From Streptomyces himalayensis subsp. himalayensis (GTDB lineage Bacteria > Actinomycetota > Actinomycetes > Streptomycetales > Streptomycetaceae), in NCBI RefSeq assembly GCF_013778455.1, contig NZ_JACEHE010000011.1, positions 1-64,000 of the forward strand: a DNA stretch of 64,000 bases, read 5' to 3'. Both the position numbers and the translations under genes were made by a program. The number at the start of each line of letters is the position of its first letter. The first letter of the stretch is position 1. A model generated the notes under the pieces. The model was not told where the DNA came from and searched no databases. It was given only the letters and a program-made list of their open reading frames with translations. Of this stretch, positions 58,439 through 64,000 are shown piece after piece.

Positions 58439-58478
58439 TTGCCTCTCTGAGTTGGAGAAGCTACTTTCCAAATTTGGA
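58439..58478 (+). promoter_or_regulatory. Promoter with GAGAAGCTA element (copy 3) and a MarR-type palindrome
   Basis: TTGCCT (58439-58444), 17 bases, TACTTT (58462-58467). GAGAAGCTACTTTCC at 58455-58469 covers the -10. TCCAAATTTGGA at 58467-58478, identical to the two MarR operators at 3.04-3.08 kb, begins at the last -10 base and covers the start point. This gives two possible control inputs for the ACAD-kinase operon (ATG 58651, leader about 175 bases). Confidence 0.7.
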
Positions 58479-58650
58479 GAGCATGGTATTCGTGCGGCGG
58501 CCCACACAGGGGTGCGTGTCTTCCGCGAGTGCCGTCCGTCCGTCGCGGACGCCCGCGCGTCCCTGCCTCTGTGCGCCGCGCCCGGAGCGCCGCCCGGACC
58601 GCGCCGGACCCGGGCGCCCCGCGGGGACCCGAGAAGGAGGAGTGACGCAC

Positions 58651-59952
58651 ATGGCATGGGACTTCGAGACGGAGCCAGAGTTCCAGGCGAAGCTGGACTG
58701 GGCCGACACATTCGTGCGGGAGGAGGTGGAACCGCTCGACCTGCTCTGGCACGGGCTGCAGTTCACACCGCCCGACGCCGAGAAGCGCAAGATCATCGAC
58801 CCGCTCAAGGACGAGGTCCGCCGGCGGCGCCTGTGGGCCGCACACCTCGGCCCGGAGCTCGGCGGCGAGGGCTACGGGCAGCTCAAGCTCGCCCTGCTCA
58901 ACGAGATCCTGGGCCGCTCCGAATGGGCGCCGATCATCTTCGGCTGCCAGGCCCCCGACACCGGCAACGCCGAGATCATCGCGCACTACGGCACCGACGA
59001 GCAGAAGGAGCGCTATCTGCGGCCCCTGCTCGACGGGGAGATCTTCTCGTGCTACTCGATGACGGAGCCTCAGGCGGGTGCTGACCCGGCGCTGTTCGAG
59101 ACCCGGGCGGAACGCGACGGGGACGGCTGGGTCATCAACGGCTGGAAGTTCTTCTCCTCCAACGCCCGCACCGCCTCCTTCTTCATCGTGATGGCGGTGA
59201 CCGACCCGGACGCCGGGCCGTACGAGGGCATGTCGATGTTCCTCGTCCCGGCCGACACACCCGGCATCAACATCGAGCGGAACGTAGGCCTCGGAGACGA
59301 GCCGGTCGGGGACGGGGCGCACGCCCTGATCCACTACGACAACGTCCAGGTCGGCCCGGAGGCCCTTTTGGGCGGACCGGGGCAGGCGTTCGCTATCGCC
59401 CAGACCCGGCTCGGCGGCGGCCGCGTCCACCACGCCATGCGCACCATCGGCCTGGCCCGCAAGGCGCTGGACATGATGTGCGAGCGGGCCCTGAGCCGTC
59501 GCACCCGCGACGGGGTGCTGGCCGACAAGCAGTTCGTACAGGGCTACATCGCCGACTCCTACGCCCAGCTCACCCAGTTCCGGCTGTTCGTGCTGTACGT
59601 GGCGTGGTCCATCGACAAGCACAACGACTACCGGAAGGTCCGCAAGGACATCGCCGCCGTCAAGATCGTGATGCCGCAGGTGCTGCACGACATCGCACAG
59701 CGCGCGGCGCAGGTCCACGGCGCCCTCGGCATGAGCAACGAAATGCCCTTCCAGCGGATGCTCCTCGGCGCCGGCGTGATGGGCATGGCGGACGGACCCA
59801 CCGAGGTCCACAAGGTCACGGTCGCCCGCCAGGTCCTGCGCGGCCATCAGCCCACCGAGGGCCTGTGGCCCACCGGCCATCTGCCGTCCCGCACGGAGGC
59901 CGCCCGCGCCAAGTACGCCGCACACCTCTACCGGGAAGTGGGAAACCTGTGA
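58651..59952 (+). CDS. Acyl-CoA dehydrogenase, ACAD10/11- and LvaC-like
   Basis: 433 residues. REEVEPLDLLWHGLQFTP, LWAAHLGPELGGEGYGQLKLALLNEILGRSEWAP (N-terminal domain), CYSMTEPQAGADPALFETRAERDGDGWVINGWKFFSSNARTA (beta domain) and RAAQVHGALGMSNEMPFQRMLLGAGVMGMADGPTEVHKVTVARQVL. Where MCAD has Glu in Y-E-G-T this has Asp in A-D-G-P-T-E, the pattern of ACAD10/ACAD11 and LvaC. That group acts with a kinase: 4-hydroxyacyl-CoA is phosphorylated, then the phosphate eliminated to give enoyl-CoA (established for lva and ACAD11). A phosphotransferase gene overlaps its stop by 4 bases. AAGGAGG site before ATG 58651. Confidence 0.9.
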   Translation: MAWDFETEPEFQAKLDWADTFVREEVEPLDLLWHGLQFTPPDAEKRKIIDPLKDEVRRRRLWAAHLGPELGGEGYGQLKLALLNEILGRSEWAPIIFGCQAPDTGNAEIIAHYGTDEQKERYLRPLLDGEIFSCYSMTEPQAGADPALFETRAERDGDGWVINGWKFFSSNARTASFFIVMAVTDPDAGPYEGMSMFLVPADTPGINIERNVGLGDEPVGDGAHALIHYDNVQVGPEALLGGPGQAFAIAQTRLGGGRVHHAMRTIGLARKALDMMCERALSRRTRDGVLADKQFVQGYIADSYAQLTQFRLFVLYVAWSIDKHNDYRKVRKDIAAVKIVMPQVLHDIAQRAAQVHGALGMSNEMPFQRMLLGAGVMGMADGPTEVHKVTVARQVLRGHQPTEGLWPTGHLPSRTEAARAKYAAHLYREVGNL

Positions 59953-60974
59953 TCGACATCGAACGGCTCGCGTCGTGGCTCGACGGGCAGAACCTGCCCG
60001 GCAAGGGCGAGCCCGTGGAGTACCGCTACCTCTCCGGCGGCACCCAGAACGAGATCTACGAGATCCGCCGCGGCGACATGCACTGCGCCCTGCGCATCCC
60101 GCCGCCCACTGCGCCCGCCGACCGCGACAAGGGCATCCACCGCGAGTGGCGGATCATCGAGGCGCTGGACGGCACGGACGTACCGCACACGCCGGCCGTC
60201 GCGGTGTGCACCGACCCGTCGGTCCTCGGCCGCACCTTCTACCTGATGGGCTTCGTCGACGGCTGGTCGCCGATGAACCTGAAGGACAAGAAGTGGCCCG
60301 AGCCCTTCGCCTCCGACCCGGGCGCCCGCGCGGGGCTCGCCCGGCAGCTGACGGAGGGCATCGCACTGCTGTCGAAGGTGGACTGGCGGGCCCGCGGCCT
60401 CACCGACCTCGGCCGCCCCGACGGCTTCCACGAGCGGCAGGTGGACCGCTGGACCGCCTTCCTCGACCGCATCAAGGGCCGCGAGATACCGGGCCTGGAC
60501 GAAGCCTCGGCCTGGCTGCGCGCCCACAGGCCCCTCGACTACGTGCCCGGCCTCATGCACGGCGACTACCAGTTCGCCAACGTCATGTTCCGTCACGGCG
60601 CCCCCGCCCGGCTCGCCGCGATCGTCGACTGGGAGATGGGCACCGTCGGCGACCCGAAGCTGGACCTCGGATGGATGCTGCACAGCTGGCCCGAGGACAC
60701 CTCCACGCCCGAGGCCGCGACCGCCGGCTACGTCGACCTCACCGGCATGCCGTCCCGCCACGATCTGCTCGCGCTGTACGCGCAGACGTCGGGCCGTCAG
60801 GTCGACGACGCCGACTACTACTTCGTCCTGGCCAAGTGGAAGCTGGCGATCGTCCTGGAACAGGGCTTCCAGCGCGCCGGCGACGACCCGAAGCTCCAGG
60901 CGTACGGGCCCCTCATCCTGCGGCTGATGCGCGACGCCGCCGAACTCGCCGAGACGACGGAGTACCGAGGATGA
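59949..60974 (+). CDS. APH-fold kinase paired with the ACAD (LvaA/FadE36-like)
   Basis: 341 residues from GTG 59949, overlapping the ACAD stop (GTGA). N-lobe YRYLSGGTQNEIYEIRRGDMHCALRIPP, LMGFVDGWSPMNLKDKKWP (lid), catalytic loop LMHGDYQFANVMFRHG (H-G-D-x4-N), IVDWEMGTVGDPKLDLGWMLHSW (D-W-E metal site). The same domain forms the N-terminal part of human ACAD10/11 and is LvaA in Pseudomonas putida, where it phosphorylates the 4-hydroxyl of 4-hydroxyacyl-CoA (established). Strong context: kinase, ACAD and hydratase in one operon. Not an antibiotic kinase. Confidence 0.88.
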   Translation: MIDIERLASWLDGQNLPGKGEPVEYRYLSGGTQNEIYEIRRGDMHCALRIPPPTAPADRDKGIHREWRIIEALDGTDVPHTPAVAVCTDPSVLGRTFYLMGFVDGWSPMNLKDKKWPEPFASDPGARAGLARQLTEGIALLSKVDWRARGLTDLGRPDGFHERQVDRWTAFLDRIKGREIPGLDEASAWLRAHRPLDYVPGLMHGDYQFANVMFRHGAPARLAAIVDWEMGTVGDPKLDLGWMLHSWPEDTSTPEAATAGYVDLTGMPSRHDLLALYAQTSGRQVDDADYYFVLAKWKLAIVLEQGFQRAGDDPKLQAYGPLILRLMRDAAELAETTEYRG

Positions 60975-61018
60975 CCGACGACGGAGCACCGGGCATGACC
61001 GATGACGGAGCACCGGGC
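60971..61018. repeat. 24-bp tandem duplication carrying start codon and ribosome site
   Basis: Two 24-bp units at 60971-60994 and 60995-61018, differing at one base. Each holds ATGACCGAYGACGGAG and CACCGGGC and is followed by another ATGACCGA at 61019. The result is three in-frame ATG codons, the second and third each with GGAG at -12 to -9. Confidence 0.85.
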
Positions 61019-61798
61019 ATGACCGAGGAAGAGATTCTCGTACGCGAGCGTGCCGGGAACGTCCTGGTGGCCCGCCTGAACCGGCCCGCGGCGCGCAACG
61101 CGCTCACCGCGGAGCTGATGACCGCGATCGGCGCGGCGCTGCTGGACGCCGAGGCGGACCCGGAGATCCGGGTACTGATCCTCACCGCCAGCGGCGGCCG
61201 GGTCTTCTGCCCGGGCATGGACTTGCGGGCCTTCGCCGAAGGCGCCGAGATGAACGCGGGAGCCGACGAGCCGCGCCAGGCCTACCAGCGGCTGCTGGAG
61301 GGCGGCGCCAAGGTGCCCGTGGTCGGCGCGGCGAACGGCACCGCGCTCGGCGGCGGCATGGAACTGCTGCTGGCCTGCGACGTCGTCGTCGCGTCTGCGG
61401 CGGCGAAGTTCGGGTTCCCCGAGGTGAAGCGGGGCCTGTTCCCGGCCGGCGGAGGTCTGGCGATCGGGACGCGGATCCCCTTCGCGGCGGCGATGGAGCT
61501 GGTGCTGACCGGCGATCCGGTGGACGCGGCCCGGGCCCGGGAGATCGGTCTCGTCAACTCCGTTGTCCCATCCGACCAGGTGCTTCCGGCAGCTCTGGAA
61601 CTTGCCGGACGGATCGCCGCCAATGCGCCGCTCGGGCTGCTCGCCGCCAAGGAGCTGTTGCGGCTGACGGTGACCGACCCGGAGGAGGCCGCGGTCCGCG
61701 GCAAGGAATGGCAGCAGCGCGTCTTCACCAGCGAGGACGCGAAGGAGGGCGCTGTCGCGTTCGTGGAGAAGCGTGCGCCCGTGTGGCAGGGGAGGTGA
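61019..61798 (+). CDS. Enoyl-CoA hydratase/isomerase
   Basis: 259 residues if started at the third ATG. MTEEEILVRERAGNVLVARLNRPAARNALTAEL, LILTASGGRVFCPGMDLRAFAEG (first oxyanion loop), PVVGAANGTALGGGMELLLACDVVVASAAAKFGFPEVKRGLFPAGGGLAIGTRIP (second loop; Glu in GGGMELLL and in FPEVKRGL, both catalytic positions filled). Probably a genuine hydratase converting the enoyl-CoA made by the ACAD/kinase pair. Upstream are two additional in-frame ATGs created by a 24-bp tandem repeat (60971, 60995); the kinase stop overlaps the first (ATGA). Which is used is unclear. Confidence 0.9.
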   Translation: MTEEEILVRERAGNVLVARLNRPAARNALTAELMTAIGAALLDAEADPEIRVLILTASGGRVFCPGMDLRAFAEGAEMNAGADEPRQAYQRLLEGGAKVPVVGAANGTALGGGMELLLACDVVVASAAAKFGFPEVKRGLFPAGGGLAIGTRIPFAAAMELVLTGDPVDAARAREIGLVNSVVPSDQVLPAALELAGRIAANAPLGLLAAKELLRLTVTDPEEAAVRGKEWQQRVFTSEDAKEGAVAFVEKRAPVWQGR

Positions 61799-61802
61799 GC
61801 CG

Positions 61803-62786
61803 GTGAGGGCCGCGCTGTGCCCAGAGTTCGGGCCGCCGGAGGTGGTGCGCCTCGCCGACGTGCCCGCGCCCGTGCCCACCGCCGGGCAGGTACGGGTACG
61901 GGTGCACGCGGCGGCGGCCAACTTCTCGGACGTACTGCTGGTGGCCGGTGAGTACCAGGTGCGGGCGGAGCCGCCGTTCGTGCCGGGCAGCGAGTTCGCC
62001 GGCGTCGTGGAAGAGATCGTCGGGGACGTGCCCGGAATCCGCGTCGGCGACCGGGTCGCCGGGACCGGTCTCGTCGGCGCGTTCGCCGAGCAAGCGGTGG
62101 TCGGCGCGCACGCGGTGACGCCGGTGCCGGACACCGTGGAGTTCACGTCGGCCGCCGCGTTCGGCGTGGCACACCGGACGGCGTACCACGCCCTGCACAC
62201 TGTGGCGGAGCTCCGCGGGGGGCAGGAACTGGTGGTCCTGGGCGCGGGCGGCGGCGTGGGCCTGGCGGCGGTGCAGCTGGGCGCACTGGCCGGGGCGCGG
62301 GTGACGGCGGTGGCGTCGTCGGCGGCGAAGCTGGAGGCGGCCAAGGCGAACGGCGCGAGCGTGCTGATCGACCACCGGTCGTGCGGCGATCTGCGGACGG
62401 CGCTGAAGCAGGCGGTGCCTTCGGGAGCCGACGTGGTGCTGGATCCCGTCGGCGGCGGCCTCGCCGAACCGGCGCTGCGGTCGGTCCGCTGGGGCGGACA
62501 GTTCGTCACCATCGGGTTCACGGCCGGGATTCCGCGGCTGCCGCTCAACCTCGTCCTGCTGAAGGGCGCCCAGGTGACGGGCTTCCAGCTGCGCGACGTG
62601 GCGGCCCACCTGCCGGAGCGGTTTCAGGCCAGTGAGGCACGGCTCAAGGAGTCGTTCGCCGAGGGCACCGTCCGCCCGCACATCGGCGCGGTGTACCCGC
62701 TCGCCGAGGCGGCGGCCGCGCTGCGCGCCGTGGCCGACGGCCGGGCCGTCGGAAAGATCGTCGTGGACGTGGCCGGTTCCAACTGA
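61803..62786 (+). CDS. NADPH:quinone oxidoreductase-like MDR protein
   Basis: 327 residues. RAALCPEFGPPEVVRLADVPAPVPTAGQVRVRVHAAAANFSDVLLVAGEYQ (GroES-like domain, no zinc Cys), FVPGSEFAGVVEEIV, LVVLGAGGGVGLAAVQLGALAGARVTAVASSAAKLEAAKANGA (NADPH site), VVLDPVGGGLAEPALRSVRWGGQFVTIGFTAG. Zinc-free medium-chain reductase of the quinone oxidoreductase/enoyl reductase kind; reduces a C=C of an enone or 2-enoyl compound. Starts 4 bases after the hydratase stop, so it is the last gene of the 58.46-kb operon. Confidence 0.9.
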   Translation: MRAALCPEFGPPEVVRLADVPAPVPTAGQVRVRVHAAAANFSDVLLVAGEYQVRAEPPFVPGSEFAGVVEEIVGDVPGIRVGDRVAGTGLVGAFAEQAVVGAHAVTPVPDTVEFTSAAAFGVAHRTAYHALHTVAELRGGQELVVLGAGGGVGLAAVQLGALAGARVTAVASSAAKLEAAKANGASVLIDHRSCGDLRTALKQAVPSGADVVLDPVGGGLAEPALRSVRWGGQFVTIGFTAGIPRLPLNLVLLKGAQVTGFQLRDVAAHLPERFQASEARLKESFAEGTVRPHIGAVYPLAEAAAALRAVADGRAVGKIVVDVAGSN

Positions 62787-62842
62787 GACGGGGGCGCCGC
62801 ACGGAATGCGGAGCCCCTGACGAAGCGTCACTAACACGTGAA

Positions 62843-62857
62843 GAAAATCCAGTTCTC
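62843..62857. promoter_or_regulatory. GAGAAY dyad operator (site 11)
   Basis: GAAAATCCAGTTCTC: one mismatch in the left half, right half intact. It lies 41 bases before the SDR start at 62899. Confidence 0.65.
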
Positions 62858-62898
62858 CATTCTTGTGAATGTGACTTTTCCAGTGGGAGCATCAGGCC

Positions 62899-63666
62899 GT
62901 GGACACCTTCGCCGCACTGCATGACCTGTCCGGGCGGACCGCCGTCGTGACCGGTGGCTCCCGGGGAATCGGGCGGGCCATCGCACGGGCCCTCGCCGAG
63001 GCCGGTGCCGACGTCGTGATCGCCTCGCGCAAACAGGAGGCGTGCGAGTCCGCGGCCGCCGAGATCCACCAGGCCACAGGCCGGCGCGCAGTCGCCGTCC
63101 CCTGCCACGTGGGCCGCTGGGACGACTGCGACCGGCTGATCGCGGAGACCCTCGACACGTTCGGGCGGCTCGACGTGTTCGTCAACAACGCCGGCATGTC
63201 ACCGCCGTACAAGAGCCTCGACACGATCACCGAGGAGCTCTACGACAAGACCCTCGCCGTGAACCTCAAGGGGCCCTTCCGGCTCGCCGTGCTGGCCGCG
63301 ACCCACATGGCGGAGCATGGCGGCGGATCGGTCATCAACGTCGGCACCGCGGGCTCCCTCGTGGCGAGCGTCCACGAGCTGCCCTACGCGTGCGCCAAAG
63401 CGGGGCTCAACGCGCTCACCGTGGGACTCGCGGAGGCGTACGCGCCGAAGGTCCGCGTCAACGCGATCCTGCCGGGCCCGTTCCTCACCGACATCTCCCG
63501 CGGCTGGGCGCCCGAGGACCCGGACGACGCGCCGTTCGTGCCGCTGGGCCGTATGGGCCGCCCCGAGGAGGTCGCTCCGCTGGCGGTGCATCTCGCCTCC
63601 GACGCCTCCAGCTTCACCACCGGCGCGATCATCCGCGTGGACGGCGGCGTCACGCGCAAGGTCTGA
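62899..63666 (+). CDS. Short-chain dehydrogenase/reductase
   Basis: 255 residues from GTG 62899. AVVTGGSRGIGRAIARALA, IASRKQEA (Arg-Lys after beta-2 suggests NADP), VFVNNAGMSPPYKS, INVGTAGSLVASVHELPYACAKAGLNALTVGLAEAY (Tyr-x3-Lys; Gly-Thr in place of the usual Ser-Ser before it), FTTGAIIRVDGGVTRKV. FabG-like; in the LvaD role it could interconvert 4-oxo and 4-hydroxyacyl-CoA for the kinase/ACAD pair, by inference only. Operator site 11 upstream, site 12 downstream. Confidence 0.9.
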   Translation: MDTFAALHDLSGRTAVVTGGSRGIGRAIARALAEAGADVVIASRKQEACESAAAEIHQATGRRAVAVPCHVGRWDDCDRLIAETLDTFGRLDVFVNNAGMSPPYKSLDTITEELYDKTLAVNLKGPFRLAVLAATHMAEHGGGSVINVGTAGSLVASVHELPYACAKAGLNALTVGLAEAYAPKVRVNAILPGPFLTDISRGWAPEDPDDAPFVPLGRMGRPEEVAPLAVHLASDASSFTTGAIIRVDGGVTRKV

Positions 63667-63703
63667 CCCCGCACGATCCCGAGACGGCAGTCCCAGTACC
63701 GAA

Positions 63704-63718
63704 GAGAATCCGATTTCC
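63704..63718. promoter_or_regulatory. GAGAAY dyad operator (site 12)
   Basis: GAGAATCCGATTTCC, left half intact, two mismatches in the right half. It lies 26 bases before the aldehyde dehydrogenase start at 63745. Confidence 0.6.
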
Positions 63719-63744
63719 GGCAACGACGCAGGAGCGGAGTGCCC

Positions 63745-64000
63745 GTGACCGATACGAACGAGACCACGCCGGACAGGCGGCTGTTGATAGACGGCCGACT
63801 GGTGGGGGCGCCGACGACGTTCGCCTCCGTCAACCCAGCCACCGGCGACATCGTCGGGCACGCCCCGGACGCGGGCCCTGCCGAGGCGGAGGCGGCCGTC
63901 GCCGCCGCCCGCCGAGCCTTCGACACCACGGCTTGGGCCACCGACCGGGGCCTGAGGGTCCGATGTCTCGACCAGCTCCACCAGACCCTCGTCGACCACA
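63745..64000 (+). CDS. Aldehyde dehydrogenase, N-terminal part, runs off the right edge
   Basis: 85 codons are visible from GTG 63745 (GTG 63739 is also in frame), after an AGGAGCGG site. RRLLIDGRLVGAPTTFASVNPATGDIVGHAPDAGPAEAEAAVAAARRAFDTTAWATDRGLRVRCLDQLHQTL matches the N-terminal portion of the ALDH at 33794 residue block for residue block, so the two are paralogues. Catalytic Cys and Glu lie beyond the window. Operator site 12 is upstream, so it belongs to the same regulon, and the catabolic island continues to the right. Confidence 0.9.
   Translation, partial: MTDTNETTPDRRLLIDGRLVGAPTTFASVNPATGDIVGHAPDAGPAEAEAAVAAARRAFDTTAWATDRGLRVRCLDQLHQTLVDH

Noticed and set aside
57148..59925. A minus-strand open frame of 925 codons extending the SDR upstream through the ACAD gene
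   Set aside because: Only its last 254 codons are an SDR; the rest is antisense of the DABB and ACAD genes. The real start is ATG 57909.
21713..63718. KstR or KstR2 regulon sites
   Set aside because: The dyad here is GAGAAY-N3-RTTCTC; KstR (TnnAAC-type) and KstR2 (AnCAAG-type) consensus sequences do not fit, and core kst genes are absent.
18322..64000. Polyketide or non-ribosomal peptide biosynthetic cluster
   Set aside because: Thiolase, acyl-CoA ligase and P450 are present, but there is no KS/AT/ACP, C or PCP domain; ACAD, ECH and importer content points to catabolism.
1..64000. CRISPR array or toxin-antitoxin module
   Set aside because: No regularly spaced repeats of CRISPR length, no cas genes, and no convincing toxin-antitoxin pair were found.

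Overview
The window reads as high-G+C actinobacterial chromosome, most likely Streptomyces: strong GC bias at third codon positions, many GTG starts, tight ATGA/GTGA overlaps, and families typical of that genus (SpoIIE-type PP2C phosphatase, DUF4916, MarR/TetR regulators). The genus is an inference from style and gene content; no rRNA or complete tRNA is present to confirm it.

Region 1 (1-13.5 kb) is a mosaic accessory or scar region. It holds a truncated phosphotransferase at the left edge, the 3' half of a tRNA-Thr(CGT)-like gene, a cytochrome b561, a tyrosine recombinase missing its N-terminus, a MarR regulator divergent from a YceI protein, crumbs of a serine recombinase and an ISL3 transposase, a methyltransferase, an aminoglycoside-phosphotransferase-like gene, a membrane acyltransferase, a DUF4916 protein, a GH63-like glycosidase fused by overlap to a broken phosphotransferase, and a membrane PP2C phosphatase.

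Region 2 (13.5-18 kb) is a compact unit: a LuxE-like acyl-protein synthetase, a LuxC-like acyl-CoA reductase and an aldo/keto reductase, divergent from a TetR regulator with its own dyad in the gap.

Region 3 (18-64 kb, running off the right edge) is one large acyl-CoA-centred catabolic island. It contains an acyl-CoA synthetase and thiolase, a thioesterase, several acyl-CoA dehydrogenases, enoyl-CoA hydratases and SDRs, three beta-hydroxyacid-dehydrogenase-like proteins and three aldehyde dehydrogenases. It also has a P450 with a [3Fe-4S]-type ferredoxin and a separate flavin/2Fe-2S reductase, a DUF35-thiolase fusion resembling the steroid retro-aldolase pair ChsH2-DUF35/Ltp2, a mycofactocin-type SDR, two carboxymuconolactone-decarboxylase-family proteins, two paralogous alpha/beta hydrolases, and a branched-chain-type ABC importer. 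An ACAD plus phosphotransferase pair resembles the 4-hydroxyacyl-CoA kinase/dehydrogenase systems LvaA/LvaC and ACAD10/11. No ring-cleaving dioxygenase, KstD or KshA is present, so the substrate is not a classical steroid or aromatic; a branched or alicyclic acid or terpenoid-like compound is the best guess.

A 15-bp dyad of the form GAGAAY-N3-RTTCTC recurs at twelve places between 21.7 and 63.7 kb, almost always in a promoter gap and often between divergent genes. A related element, GAGAAGCTA-S-Y-TTCC, overlaps the -10 box of three further promoters. Nearly every transcription unit of the island therefore carries a copy, implying a single local regulon, with the TetR gene at 46.8 kb (which has a copy in its own upstream gap) the leading candidate. 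Decay is visible at several points: an acyl-CoA dehydrogenase reduced to its two ends, a TetR C-terminal stub, an acyl-CoA synthetase tail and a frameshifted TnpB-related gene.
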